DNA from: an uncultured Slackia sp.
GTDB lineage: Bacteria; Actinomycetota; Coriobacteriia; Coriobacteriales; Eggerthellaceae
Direction: 5' to 3'
DNA length: 64,000 bases
Assembly: GCF_944321625.1 (NCBI RefSeq)
Contig: NZ_CALUMA010000085.1
Location: 1-64,000, forward strand
Shown: positions 17,060 to 26,071 of the stretch, one piece after another
Layout of the letters: each line of letters starts with the position of its first letter
Numbering within the stretch: position 1 is the stretch's first letter
Made by a program: the position numbers and the translations under genes
Notes under the pieces: generated by a model
Database searches by the model: none
What the model saw: only the letters and a program-made list of their open reading frames with translations
Told to the model about the DNA's origin: nothing

Positions 17060-17599
17060 CTACAGCGAGGAATTCAAGGAAAGGAGGCTCTGCGGCACGC
17101 GAAGGCGCACGATGCCCTCATCTTCGTCCACATCGACGACGAACTCGTCGACAAAGGGAATCAGCACTTCCTCGCCCTCACGCTCGACGACCAGCAGGTC
17201 CTGCATCGGCATCTCACGCACGTCGACGATAGGGCCCAGCATGCCAAGCTCCTCGTCGACGGCCGTATAGCCGCTGACATGCGTGGCATCCGCCCGAAGC
17301 AAGTCGTCGAAATCTTCAGGAAGCTGGTCGCGCGAAAGAAGGCAGTGACTTCCCACGAGCGACTCCGCCATATCGCGATCTTCCACCTGCGAGAAGGCGA
17401 CAAGGTAGTCATCGGCTCCCGTGTGCTGCACGGAGACGATACGGACATGGCGCGGGCCGTTCAGCGTAGGCGGAACGAAATCCACCTCCATGCCTTCTTC
17501 GAGCAAAAAAGGAAGGCCGCGCACGGAACGTGCGACGAACCTTCCCTTCAAACCTTGCGTTGCGATGAGTTCGGCCACGTCGGCCCAACGACGCGTCAC
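17060..17599 (-). CDS. rimM: 16S rRNA processing / ribosome maturation factor RimM
   Basis: Assembly factor for the head of the 30S subunit that binds S19. 179 residues. The N-terminal barrel domain has IATQGLKGRFVARSV and the C-terminal PRC barrel has DEELGMLGPIVDVREM and EVLIPFVDEFVVDVD, both typical. The GTG start at 17599 lies three bases after the khpA stop, so translation is coupled. It sits between khpA and trmD as in most bacteria. Confidence 0.93.
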   Translation of the reverse strand: MTRRWADVAELIATQGLKGRFVARSVRGLPFLLEEGMEVDFVPPTLNGPRHVRIVSVQHTGADDYLVAFSQVEDRDMAESLVGSHCLLSRDQLPEDFDDLLRADATHVSGYTAVDEELGMLGPIVDVREMPMQDLLVVEREGEEVLIPFVDEFVVDVDEDEGIVRLRVPQSLLSLNSSL

Positions 17600-17602
17600 G
17601 GG

Positions 17603-17857
17603 CTAGTCCTCGATGAGCTCTACATCGACATCGGTGTAGTCGGCCGCGGCGGCGCGGGCGAGCACGCGAATGGACTTGATGACGCGGCCCTGACGGCCGA
17701 TGACCTTGCCGGCGTCCTCGGGAGCCACCTTGATTTCGATGAGTTCAAGGCTGTCGTCGGCCACGGTAGAGGTGACCTGCACGGCTTCCTTGTCCTCCAC
17801 CAGGGGAAGGACGATGCCGCGGACGAGTTCGACGAGGTCGGGCGACGTCTGACCCAT
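17603..17857 (-). CDS. khpA: KH-domain RNA-binding protein KhpA
   Basis: Small 84-residue single KH-domain protein (YlqC/KhpA family). In other Gram-positives it pairs with KhpB and binds many RNAs, affecting cell division and elongation. The KH signature is APEDAGKVIGRQGRVIKS with the GxxG loop GRQG. It lies two bases downstream of rpsP and directly before rimM, the conserved place for this gene. Confidence 0.93.
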   Translation of the reverse strand: MGQTSPDLVELVRGIVLPLVEDKEAVQVTSTVADDSLELIEIKVAPEDAGKVIGRQGRVIKSIRVLARAAAADYTDVDVELIED

Positions 17858-17859
17858 GG

Positions 17860-18105
17860 CTACTGGGCCTTCTTGGCGGTCTCGATCAGACGCTTGACGG
17901 TGTCAGTGGGCTGAGCGCCGTTCTTGATCCACTGGTCGAGCTTCTCCATGTCGAAGGAGATCTCAGAGGGATCGGTGTTGGGGTTGTAGCGACCGATCTG
18001 CTCGATGAAACGGCCGTCGCGAGGGCTGCGAGCATCGGCGACGACAACGCGATACACGGGGTGCTTCTTGGCGCCATGGCGGGCAAGGCGAATCTTAACT
18101 GCCAT
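17860..18105 (-). CDS. rpsP: 30S ribosomal protein S16
   Basis: 81-residue ribosomal protein S16, an early 30S assembly protein. It starts [19 protein letters not shown] and continues [20 protein letters not shown], which is diagnostic. A TAAGGAG ribosome site precedes the ATG at 18105. It is the first gene of the rpsP-khpA-rimM-trmD operon and lies 126 bp after pnp. Confidence 0.98.
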   Translation of the reverse strand: MAVKIRLARHGAKKHPVYRVVVADARSPRDGRFIEQIGRYNPNTDPSEISFDMEKLDQWIKNGAQPTDTVKRLIETAKKAQ

Positions 18106-18183
18106 TGTATGGACTCCTTAATGTAAAACTTGCTTCAAAAAACATGCAAGGGAGCATGATATATCGTGTTCCCCGCATTTTCA

Positions 18184-18223
18184 AGCGTCCGACGAGGTTT
18201 ACAGAAATCGCACGTCGGACGCT
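18184..18223 (-). terminator. Inverted repeat after pnp, possible terminator
   Basis: Perfect 11-bp arms AGCGTCCGACG and CGTCGGACGCT enclose an 18-nt loop right after the pnp stop. Only TT then GAAAA follows on the minus strand, so it may be a weak or factor-assisted terminator, or a 3' stabilising hairpin. Confidence 0.5.
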
Positions 18224-18231
18224 CGGATGCA

Positions 18232-20475
18232 CTACTGCTCGTCGCGGTGGCGGCGGCGCGGGGTGCGGCCATCGCCGTGTCCGCCGTTGGACTCACGGTT
18301 GCTGCGGCCCGGACGACGGTCGCGATGCTCGCTGCGGCCGGGACGGTCCTCGCGCTCGCGACGCGGCGCGGGAGCGGAACCTTCGGGCGCCTCAGGCTTG
18401 TCGAGGCGGTCGAGCGAAATCTTACCGGACTTGGGGTCGATCTCGATGACCTGGACCTTGACGACATCGCCCATGTTGAGGACGTCCTCCACCTGGCCCA
18501 CGCGGCCGTTGGCCATGCGGGAGATGTGCAGCAGGCCGTCCTGGGAGGGCGTCAGTTTGATGAACGCGCCGAAGCTCTGGATGCCCACGACGGGACCCTC
18601 GTAGATCTCGCCCACCTCGGGCTCCTTCACGATGGCCTCGATCTGGGCGCGCGCGGCACGGCCGGCATCCTGGTCAACTGCGGCGATGTGCACGGTGCCG
18701 TCCTCTTGGATGTCGATGGAAGCGCCGGTAGCGTCCTGAATGCCGCGGATGGTCTCGCCTCCCTTGCCGATGACCTCACGAATCTTGTCCACGGGAATGT
18801 GGATGGTGTCGATGCGGGGCGCGGTGTCGCGCAGCTCCTCGCGCGGGGCGGGAATCTGCTCGAGCATGGCGGACAGGATGAAGTGGCGGCCTTCCTTGGC
18901 CTGCATCAGGGCGCGACCCAGAATCTCAGTGGACAGGCCCTTGGCCTTGTTGTCCATCTGCAGCGCGGTGATGCCGTGCTCGGTGCCGGTGACCTTGAAG
19001 TCCATATCGCCCAGGAAGTCCTCGAGACCCTGGATGTCGGACAGGATCACCACGTCGTCGCCCTCTTTGATGAGGCCCATGGCGATGCCGGAGACGGGAG
19101 CCTTGATGGGCACGCCTGCGTCCATGAGCGCCAGGCACGAACCGCAGGTAGATGCCATGGAGGACGAGCCGTTGGACTCGAGCACCTCGGACACCACGCG
19201 GATGGCGTAGGGGAACTCGTCCTCAGAGGGAAGCACGGGCAGCAGAGCGCGCTCTGCCAGGGCGCCGTGGCCCACCTCGCGACGCTTGGGAGCGCCCATG
19301 CGGCCCACCTCGCCGGTGCAGTACGGCGGGAAGTTGTACTGATGCATGTAGCGGCGGTGGTCCTGAGGATCGATGGTATCAAGACGCTGGGCCTCGTTCA
19401 GAAGGCCCAAGGTGCACGTGGAGAGCACCTGGGTCTGGCCGCGCTGGAACAGGCCGGAGCCGTGCACGCGCGGCAGATAGCCGGGACGGATGTAGAGCGG
19501 GCGAATCTCGTTGGCCACGCGGCCGTCGGCGCGCTCGCCGGTCTCGATGACCATCTTGCGCATCGCATGCTTCTCAAGCGCCTTGCAGGCGGCGGCGATA
19601 TCACTCTTCCAAGCGTCGCGCTCCTCCTCGGAGAAGTCATTCTCCTTGATGGCGTCCTTGAGGGCCTCCACCTTGGTCATGCGGGTCTGCTTGTCGGCGT
19701 CCTTGAGGGCGGCGCTCATCTCGTCGAAGTGTGCGTTCACGCGCTCGGCGATGCAGGGATCGGGCTCGTGGATGGGATACGCTACAGGCTCGGGAGCAAC
19801 CTTAGCCAAGAACTCGGCCTGCTTCTCGCAGAACGCGGCGATGGCCTCCTGGCCGAACTCCATGGCGGCCAGCATGTCCTCCTCGGTCACTTCCTCGGCG
19901 CCTGCCTCGACCATGGAGATGTAGTCCTTGGTGCCGGCGATGGTGAGCTCCATGTCGGAGATTTCCTGCTCGGCATAGGTGGGGTTCACGATGAACTCGC
20001 CGGTCTCCTTGTTGCGGGCGATGCGCACGCAAGCAGCGGGGCCGTCGAAAGGCGTGCCGCCGCACAGAAGCGCAGCGGAGGCACCGCCCACGCAGATGCA
20101 GTCAGGCGGGTTCTGGCCGTCGATGGCGAGCGTGGTGGCCACGATGTGGACCTCCTGCTTGAAGCCGTCGGCGAAACCAGGACGAATGGGGCGGTCGATC
20201 ATACGCGCAGTGAGCGTGCCCTTGTCGGACGCCTTGCCCTCGCGCTTCAGATAGCCGCCGGGAATACGGCCGACAGCGTACATCTTCTCCATGAAGTCAA
20301 CCGTCAGCGGGAAGAAGTCGTAGTCTTTCTGCTCCTTGGACACCACGGCCGTGACCAGGCAGGTGGTCTCCCCCTGCGTGACCAGCACGGCGCCGGTGGC
20401 CTGCTTGGCGAGCTCGCCCGTCTCAAGGCGGTACTGCTTGCCGTAAAGCTCAAAGCTCTCGACGATCTTTTCCAT
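18232..20475 (-). CDS. pnp: Polyribonucleotide nucleotidyltransferase (PNPase)
   Basis: 3'-5' phosphorolytic exoribonuclease of the RNA degradosome, acting with RNase Y and RNase J, both encoded here. 747 residues from the ATG at 20475, starting MEKIVESFELYGKQYRLETG; the frame stays open upstream with two more ATGs but no family similarity. Two RNase PH domains flank a helical domain, then a KH domain (IREVIGKGGETIRGIQ) and an S1 domain (GPVVGIQSFGAFIKLTPSQD). The tail is long, basic and disordered (rich in R, G, E, S, N). rpsO lies upstream with a terminator between. Confidence 0.97.
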   Translation of the reverse strand: MEKIVESFELYGKQYRLETGELAKQATGAVLVTQGETTCLVTAVVSKEQKDYDFFPLTVDFMEKMYAVGRIPGGYLKREGKASDKGTLTARMIDRPIRPGFADGFKQEVHIVATTLAIDGQNPPDCICVGGASAALLCGGTPFDGPAACVRIARNKETGEFIVNPTYAEQEISDMELTIAGTKDYISMVEAGAEEVTEEDMLAAMEFGQEAIAAFCEKQAEFLAKVAPEPVAYPIHEPDPCIAERVNAHFDEMSAALKDADKQTRMTKVEALKDAIKENDFSEEERDAWKSDIAAACKALEKHAMRKMVIETGERADGRVANEIRPLYIRPGYLPRVHGSGLFQRGQTQVLSTCTLGLLNEAQRLDTIDPQDHRRYMHQYNFPPYCTGEVGRMGAPKRREVGHGALAERALLPVLPSEDEFPYAIRVVSEVLESNGSSSMASTCGSCLALMDAGVPIKAPVSGIAMGLIKEGDDVVILSDIQGLEDFLGDMDFKVTGTEHGITALQMDNKAKGLSTEILGRALMQAKEGRHFILSAMLEQIPAPREELRDTAPRIDTIHIPVDKIREVIGKGGETIRGIQDATGASIDIQEDGTVHIAAVDQDAGRAARAQIEAIVKEPEVGEIYEGPVVGIQSFGAFIKLTPSQDGLLHISRMANGRVGQVEDVLNMGDVVKVQVIEIDPKSGKISLDRLDKPEAPEGSAPAPRREREDRPGRSEHRDRRPGRSNRESNGGHGDGRTPRRRHRDEQ

Positions 20476-20601
20476 GTGCTTTTCTTTCTCTTTCTCTTCT
20501 TCTTCGGGACGCATGCCCTTCACGCGTCCTCGCGAGCAATGCAGGCCCCTGCCCACATCGACCGCACGCGGCCTTTGCCGAAAGGCGCGCGGCCGCATAC
20601 G

Positions 20602-20626
20602 CAAAAAGCCCGCTTTGCGCGGGCTT
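20602..20626 (-). terminator. Intrinsic terminator after rpsO
   Basis: On the minus strand AAGCCCGC and GCGGGCTT form an 8-bp stem with a 5-nt loop, followed by TTTGC. It lies ten bases past the rpsO stop and inside the region upstream of pnp, so pnp transcription may depend on readthrough or a separate start. Confidence 0.85.
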
Positions 20627-20636
20627 GATGCTGAAA

Positions 20637-20927
20637 CTAGATGTTGTCGCGGATGCCGAGCTTCTTGATGAGAGCGCGGTACTCTTCGATGTCGCGCTTC
20701 TTGATGTAGGCCAGCAGACGACGACGCTTACCAACGAGCATCAGCAGACCGCGGCGGGTGTGATGGTCCTTCTTGTGGACCTTCAGGTGCTCGGTCAGGT
20801 TCTTGATGCGGACGGTGAGGATGGCAACCTGGACCTCGGCGGAGCCGGAGTCCTGCTCGTTCTTGCCATACTCCTTGATGATCTCTGCGATCTGCTCCTT
20901 GGAGATGGAGCGGGTTTCCTGAGACAT
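20637..20927 (-). CDS. rpsO: 30S ribosomal protein S15
   Basis: 96-residue ribosomal protein S15, which binds the central domain of 16S rRNA. It begins [20 protein letters not shown] and contains [19 protein letters not shown] and [20 protein letters not shown], all typical. The ATG at 20927 has AAAGGTGGG just upstream; the longer frame before it is the leader. In many bacteria S15 represses its own mRNA through leader structure, and a long leader is present here. It is followed by a terminator and pnp. Confidence 0.97.
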   Translation of the reverse strand: MSQETRSISKEQIAEIIKEYGKNEQDSGSAEVQVAILTVRIKNLTEHLKVHKKDHHTRRGLLMLVGKRRRLLAYIKKRDIEEYRALIKKLGIRDNI

Positions 20928-21091
20928 GAGTCCCACCTTTCTTCGGGCGTGCGCCCTTAGGCGGCCGTTGCGCGCCGCATGTACAGATTCGCCCGGAGCC
21001 GCGACGCCATGCAGGTGGTGCGTGGTATCGAAGCCGCGGGTAGCTTTCCGATTCGGCACAACATGCGAACCGGAAAATTTGCAACCGTTGC
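20928..21091 (-). promoter_or_regulatory. Long rpsO leader, possible S15 autoregulation site
   Basis: From the predicted start of transcription near 21085 to the ATG are about 158 nt. Close to the ribosome site is GGGCG-CAC-GCCC-like hairpin GGGCGCACGCCC (20938-20950 region), placed so it could affect translation. I cannot assign it to a known S15 leader class without folding. Confidence 0.35.
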
Positions 21092-21120
21092 AGTATACGC
21101 ACTGAAGCCTTTTGGCGCAA
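21092..21120 (-). promoter_or_regulatory. rpsO promoter
   Basis: Minus strand TTGCGC (21115-21120), 17-bp spacer, TATACT (21092-21097): a good sigma-70-type promoter. Confidence 0.7.
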
Positions 21121-21275
21121 TGCTCAAAATACGCATGCGGCAAACTTCACGTTGCGTGCACAACCAGGCACGATTCCCGTGAACGCTCATCCTGGTACAG
21201 CAGAGCAACAAGCAAGAGTTGAAAGCAAAGGACACGCCCTCGCCTGAGCGCCGCACGCACGGCGGCGCCAAAGCC

Positions 21276-22232
21276 TTACTCGCGTTCCTCGAGCCCCGCT
21301 ATGACCTCCTGCAAATCCGCGGGAAGCGAGTCCTCGAACTCCATGCGCTCCCCCGTCACGGGATGCGTGAACGCAAGCTTATAGGAATGAAGGAACTGGC
21401 GCTCAAGGCCGAGATTATCCTTCTTCTGCCAGCCGTACACCGGGTCGCCCACGCAAGGATGCTTGATGTACTCCATGTGAACGCGAATCTGATGCGTGCG
21501 TCCCGTGAAGAGCTTGCAATCGATAAGGCTATAGCCGTCGTCGTTTTTGCCCGGCTCGAAGCGACGCAGAACCTTGAACGTGGTGATCGAAGGCCGCGCG
21601 TTGTCACGGTCGGAGATCCTCATGCGCATGCGGTCTCGCTCGCCTCGCGCGATGGGCGCATCCACGAGGCCGGTTTCAAGCGAAATCCACCCGTGAACCA
21701 GCGCAAGGTAATGACGGTCGACATCGCGCAGGCGAATGTCCTCCATCAAAGCCAGACCCACCTCATTGGTCTTGGCGCACAGCATGAGGCCGCTCGTATC
21801 GCGGTCGAGGCGATGCACGATGCCCAAGCGGTCCTGCTCGCCCTGCACGTCGCACAGGTGGTCCTTGCCGCAATGGGCAATCAAGGCGTTCACCAGCGTG
21901 TCGCCGTAGTGCCCTTCGGAAGGGTGGCACACCAGGCCCGCCTGCTTGGAGATGACCAGCAGGTAATCGTCCTCATACCTGATGTCGAGAGGAATCTCCA
22001 CCGCCTCGAGTTCGGGCGCGTGAGGATCTTCGTACACAGCGTATTGGAGCATATCCCCCGCCTGCACGCAGGAGCTTTTGCGCGCTGGCTTGCCATTGAG
22101 GATAGCGTTGCCCTCGGCGATGCACTTGGCGGCGGCGGAACGCGTGGGATACAGACCCTCGGCGGCCATGAAGGCGTCAAGACGCATGCCAGAGGCGTTG
22201 TCAGGAACGATCGCGATCGACATATCAGCCAC
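21276..22232 (-). CDS. rluD: RluD-family 23S rRNA pseudouridine synthase
   Basis: RluA/RluD-family enzyme converting uridines to pseudouridine, typically in helix 69 of 23S rRNA. 318 residues from the GTG at 22232, preceded by GGAGGGGG; the ATG at 22223 is in frame but 9 nt further. Residues about 10-75 form an S4 domain (RLDAFMAAEGLYPTRSAAAK). The catalytic motif is GIVHRLDRDTSGLMLCAKT, and LFTGRTHQIRVHM follows. The start overlaps the lspA end by 8 bp; lspA-rluD is a common pair. The exact target site is inferred. Confidence 0.94.
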   Translation of the reverse strand: MADMSIAIVPDNASGMRLDAFMAAEGLYPTRSAAAKCIAEGNAILNGKPARKSSCVQAGDMLQYAVYEDPHAPELEAVEIPLDIRYEDDYLLVISKQAGLVCHPSEGHYGDTLVNALIAHCGKDHLCDVQGEQDRLGIVHRLDRDTSGLMLCAKTNEVGLALMEDIRLRDVDRHYLALVHGWISLETGLVDAPIARGERDRMRMRISDRDNARPSITTFKVLRRFEPGKNDDGYSLIDCKLFTGRTHQIRVHMEYIKHPCVGDPVYGWQKKDNLGLERQFLHSYKLAFTHPVTGERMEFEDSLPADLQEVIAGLEERE

Positions 22233-22851
22233 GGCGGTCCCCCTCCTCTTCATCGCAGGAAGAAGCAGCTTCGGAGCCAGTGAGCCCCTCGGCGCGCGCT
22301 GCCTTTCTGTCCGCGATAAGGAAACCGAGCACTATAAGCACGAACCCGCAGGTCACACCGATATCGGCGATATTGAATACCGGGAAATCCATGAAGGTGA
22401 GGTCGATGAAATCCACCACATAGCCCTGGGCGAAGCGATCGATGGCGTTGCCCAACCCTCCGGCGAACACGAGAGAGAGCCCGAGCGTTTCAAGCCATAT
22501 CAGTCGATGCCCCGAAAAGCGCGGCCAAAGAAGAAAGGCTGCAAGGATGGCGATGCACACCACGCAGGACAGAACACCCAAGGCGAACGTGGAATCGCCG
22601 AACATGCCCCACGCCATGCCCGTGTTGTGCACGAGTCGGAATCGGAACAGCCCGAAGTCGCCCGACGAGGTCTGACCAAGCTCGTAGGCTCCCTGGAAGT
22701 ACGCCTTCGTAATCTGGTCGAACACGAGCCAAGCAAAGGCGACGACGCAAAAGAGAACCATGGCCGTTCGGCCAGGACGCGTCGGAGAAACCTCCGCAGA
22801 CGCCGCAGGCGTCTGCGGCTGCAAATCGTTCTTTGAAGAGGAAGTTGTCAC
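22225..22851 (-). CDS. lspA: Lipoprotein signal peptidase (signal peptidase II)
   Basis: Membrane aspartic protease that cleaves prolipoproteins before the lipid-modified cysteine. 208 residues, a little longer than the usual 160-170 owing to a polar N-terminal extension of about 28 residues and an acidic tail. Four membrane segments. Catalytic Asp residues lie in GGLGNAIDRFAQGYVVDFID and VFNIADIGVTCG; RLVHNTGMAWGMF is the other conserved box. The start is a GTG at 22851 with AAGGAG upstream. The FMN-binding lipoprotein at 52.6-53.1 kb would be a client. Confidence 0.95.
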   Translation of the reverse strand: MTTSSSKNDLQPQTPAASAEVSPTRPGRTAMVLFCVVAFAWLVFDQITKAYFQGAYELGQTSSGDFGLFRFRLVHNTGMAWGMFGDSTFALGVLSCVVCIAILAAFLLWPRFSGHRLIWLETLGLSLVFAGGLGNAIDRFAQGYVVDFIDLTFMDFPVFNIADIGVTCGFVLIVLGFLIADRKAARAEGLTGSEAASSCDEEEGDRRG

Positions 22852-22925
22852 CTCGTGGAATCTCCTTATATCTCAACATCGCTTCGATGCTACAAGCCTT
22901 CCGCAGCGCAGGCAGACGGCTGGAC

Positions 22926-22960
22926 GCAAAGGAGGGCGCCAACCGCAAAGCTGGCGCCCT
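22926..22960 (-). terminator. Intrinsic terminator after ileS
   Basis: Arms AGGGCGCCA and TGGCGCCCT (9 bp) with a 10-nt loop, then CCTTTGC on the minus strand, between the ileS stop and lspA. Confidence 0.75.
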
Positions 22961-22997
22961 TGCATAGTAAGGACAAAATGAACGCGACGCTCGATCG

Positions 22998-25838
22998 CTA
23001 CGCAAGCTTGTCCAGCACGTCGCCGCAACGCTCGCAGACGTCGGCGTGATTGGGGTTACCTCCGAGGGCGCGATAGTTCCAGCAGCGCGGGCACTTCGGG
23101 GCTTCGGTCTTGGTGACGGTCGCGCGAATCTCGTCTCCCTCGGCAACCGCCAGCGTCACCTTGGCTACAATGAACAGCTCCTCGAGGTCCGCCGCATCGA
23201 ACGTGGACACCACATCGATAACGGAAGCGGGCGCCTCGATGGTGATCTCGGCCTCCTGGCTCTTGTTCATGACCTTGGCGTTGCGAGCCTCCTCGATGGC
23301 CTTGGTCACGGAGTCGCGCACCTCGAGCAGCGTCGCGAACCTCTTCATAAGCGCCTCAGCCTCATCGCCCTGCGGCAGCGCGGGCGTGAAGTCGTCGTCG
23401 GTCGGCCAGCCGGCAAGCTGAACGCTCATGGGACGGCCCTCGCGATTGCGCTCGGACGTCGGATAATGCTCCCATACCTCGTCGCAGGTGAAGCTCAGGA
23501 TGGGGCTCAACACGCGCACCATGACTTCGAGGATGTTCATGAGCACGGTCTGAGCGGCGCGGCGCGACGTAGAATCGGGCGCCTCGGCGTACAGGCGGTC
23601 CTTGATGACGTCCATGTAGATGGCCGACAGGTCGGTGATCACGTACTCGTAAAGCGAACGGAACACCTGGTGGAACTTGTACTCGTCGTAGCCGCGCTCC
23701 ACCTCGTGCAGCACCTCGCGCAGGCGCAGCAGGGCCCACACGTCGATAGGCGCAAGATCCTCGAAGGATACGCCGTCGCGCTCCATGTCGAAGTCATCGA
23801 GGTTGCCCAGCAGGAAGCGGAATGTATTGCGGAAACGGCGGTACGCATCGGAGGTGCGCTGCAGGATGGTGTCGCCGATGGACACGTCAACGGAGTAGTC
23901 GGTGGATGCGACCCACAGACGCAGCACGTCGGCCCCGTACTTGTCGGTCACTTCCTTGGGGTCGATGCCGTTGCCCTTGGACTTGGACATCTTCTCGCCG
24001 TTCTCATCCACGGTGAAGCCGCAGCACATAACGCTCTTGTAGGGCGACTGGCCGAATGCGCCCGTGCCCAAAAGCAGCGAGCTCTGGAACCAACCGCGAT
24101 GCTGGTCGGAACCCTCAAGATACATATCGGCAGGCCAACGCAGATGATCAGCCTCGGCGCGATGCTTGAGCACGCCCACATGGCTCACGCCGCTCTCCCA
24201 CCACACGTCGAGGATGTCCTTCTCGGGGATGAGCTCGTCGCAGCCGCAGGCCTCGCAATGAGCGTCCGCCGGCAGGTATTCCTTGGGGTCCTTGGTGAAC
24301 CAAGCGTCGGCGCCTTCGGTGTTGAACAGGTCGATGACCGCGTCGAAGATGGCCTCGTTGGCAACCGTCTCGCCGCACTTGGCGCACTTGAACACGGGGA
24401 TAGGCACGCCCCAGGAACGCTGGCGCGAGATGCACCAGTCGGGACGATCGGCCACCATGGCGCCGATGCGGTTGGAGCCCCACTCGGGAATGAACTGGAT
24501 ATGGTTGTTGATCTGGTCAAGAGCGGCCTCGCGCAGCCCCGTCTTTTCCATGGACACGAACCACTGGTCGGTCGCGCGGAAGATGACGGGCTGATGGCAG
24601 CGCCAGCAGTGAGGATAGCTGTGCGAGATTTCCTTGCCCGCCACCAGCGTGCCGCGCTCACGCAGCCATTCGATGATGTGCGGGTTGGCCTCGTCGGTGT
24701 CCATGCCGCCGAAATACGGCACGCTCTCCATGAAACGGCCGTCGTCATCCACGGGCATGAGCGTATCGATGCCGAACTGCTGACCCACCAGGTAGTCCTC
24801 GACGCCATGGCCAGGGGCGGTATGAACCGCGCCCGTGCCGGCGTCAAGCGTCACGTGGTCGCCCCAGATGATGCGGCCCGTGCGCTCGAGGATGGGGCAC
24901 TGGTAGGTGATGCCGTCGAACTGATCGCCCTTCATGAGCACCGGCTCGCCGCCCGCCTCCACGATGCGGTAGCTTTCCCAACCGGCCGCCTCGGCGACAA
25001 CTTCCACCATCTCGTGGGCGAACAGCATGAACGCGCCGTTAGCCTCGACGAAGCAGTAATCGATGTCGGGGCCGAAGGACACGGCAGTGTTGGCAGGAAG
25101 CGTCCACGGCGTGGTGGTCCAGATCAGCACATAGGCGCGCTCGAGCTCGACACCGGCATCGGCGAACTTCTGCGGAATCTCATTGAGCTTGAAGTTCACA
25201 TAGATGGAGGGCGACGTCTCGTCAGAGTATTCGATCTCGGCCTCGGCCAGAGCGGTATGGCAATGCTTGCACCAGTGGATAGGCTTGCGTCCGCGATACA
25301 CGGCGCCGTCGAGGTAGAGCTTCTTGAACACCTCGACGTTGGCGGATTCGAAGGAGGGCTGGAAGGTCAGGTACGGATGGTCCCAATCGCCGTTCACGCC
25401 CAGGCGCTTGAAGCCGTCGCGCTGGACGTCGATGAACTTCTCCGCCCATTCGCGGCACATGCGGCGAACGGTAGCCTGCGGGAGCTCGCGCATCTTCTCG
25501 GTGCCGAGCTTCTTTTCGACCTCATGCTCGATCGGCTGGCCATGGCAGTCCCATCCGGGGATATACGGCGTGAAATAGCCGCGCTGCGCATGGGACTTCA
25601 CCACGAAGTCCTTCAAGATCTTATTGAACGCGTGACCGATGTGAATCGGGCCGTTCGCATACGGAGGACCGTCATGCAGGATGAACGGCTCGCCGTCTTT
25701 GTTCTTCTCCAGGATGCGCCCGTACAGATCCTCTTCTTCCCACTTGGCCAAGCGCTTGGGCTCGTTCTCGGGAAGATTCGCACGCATGGCGAAATCGGTC
25801 TTGGGCAGATTCATCGTGTGCTTGTAATCGTTTCCCAT
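22998..25838 (-). CDS. ileS: Isoleucyl-tRNA synthetase
   Basis: Class Ia aminoacyl-tRNA synthetase charging tRNA(Ile), with an editing domain that removes valine. 946 residues from the ATG at 25838, which has CGGAG upstream; the frame is open for 53 more codons without similarity. Seen are HDGPPYANGPIHIGHAFNK with HIGH at 66-69, the editing-domain TTPWTLPANTAVSF, KMSKSKGNGIDP, and a C-terminal zinc site CPRCWNYRALGG...CERCGDVL. lspA and rluD follow after a terminator. No T-box leader was found upstream. Confidence 0.98.
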   Translation of the reverse strand: MGNDYKHTMNLPKTDFAMRANLPENEPKRLAKWEEEDLYGRILEKNKDGEPFILHDGPPYANGPIHIGHAFNKILKDFVVKSHAQRGYFTPYIPGWDCHGQPIEHEVEKKLGTEKMRELPQATVRRMCREWAEKFIDVQRDGFKRLGVNGDWDHPYLTFQPSFESANVEVFKKLYLDGAVYRGRKPIHWCKHCHTALAEAEIEYSDETSPSIYVNFKLNEIPQKFADAGVELERAYVLIWTTTPWTLPANTAVSFGPDIDYCFVEANGAFMLFAHEMVEVVAEAAGWESYRIVEAGGEPVLMKGDQFDGITYQCPILERTGRIIWGDHVTLDAGTGAVHTAPGHGVEDYLVGQQFGIDTLMPVDDDGRFMESVPYFGGMDTDEANPHIIEWLRERGTLVAGKEISHSYPHCWRCHQPVIFRATDQWFVSMEKTGLREAALDQINNHIQFIPEWGSNRIGAMVADRPDWCISRQRSWGVPIPVFKCAKCGETVANEAIFDAVIDLFNTEGADAWFTKDPKEYLPADAHCEACGCDELIPEKDILDVWWESGVSHVGVLKHRAEADHLRWPADMYLEGSDQHRGWFQSSLLLGTGAFGQSPYKSVMCCGFTVDENGEKMSKSKGNGIDPKEVTDKYGADVLRLWVASTDYSVDVSIGDTILQRTSDAYRRFRNTFRFLLGNLDDFDMERDGVSFEDLAPIDVWALLRLREVLHEVERGYDEYKFHQVFRSLYEYVITDLSAIYMDVIKDRLYAEAPDSTSRRAAQTVLMNILEVMVRVLSPILSFTCDEVWEHYPTSERNREGRPMSVQLAGWPTDDDFTPALPQGDEAEALMKRFATLLEVRDSVTKAIEEARNAKVMNKSQEAEITIEAPASVIDVVSTFDAADLEELFIVAKVTLAVAEGDEIRATVTKTEAPKCPRCWNYRALGGNPNHADVCERCGDVLDKLA

Positions 25839-25881
25839 CGTGTACTCCGATCCTCGCTTTCTCAACAGGCCGCACACAGGC

Positions 25882-25908
25882 GGCAAAACCACAAGTTTTG
25901 CCATTATA
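25882..25908 (-). promoter_or_regulatory. ileS promoter -10 and adjacent hairpin
   Basis: TATAAT on the minus strand (25903-25908) would start transcription near 25896. Directly beside it, arms GGCAAAAC (25895-25902 read on minus) and GTTTTGCC (25882-25889) with a 5-nt loop would form the first 20 nt of the message. No good -35 was found. The hairpin could be an operator or a 5' mRNA stabiliser. Confidence 0.5.
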
Positions 25909-26071
25909 GATAAAAGCTGAACGCGGGGAAGCAAAAATGCCTGAATGAGATGCCATATGCAAGGTTTGACCACGAAAACGGCGGGCTGGGAGCACACGCA
26001 GGTGCCAAACGATTATACTTTGCATTTATCAAGCGTCATCGCGCACCACCAGGCAGAGAATAGGAGCAGCA

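Noticed and set aside
18166-20628. 820-codon open frame on the plus strand
   Set aside because: It is antisense to pnp; the long opening follows from GC-rich codon use, and its composition is unlike any protein.
23046-25913. 955-codon open frame on the plus strand
   Set aside because: Antisense to ileS, whose motifs and ribosome site are unambiguous.
25839-26071. T-box riboswitch for ileS
   Set aside because: No T-box core sequence (AGGGTGG-like) and the predicted leader is only about 58 nt.
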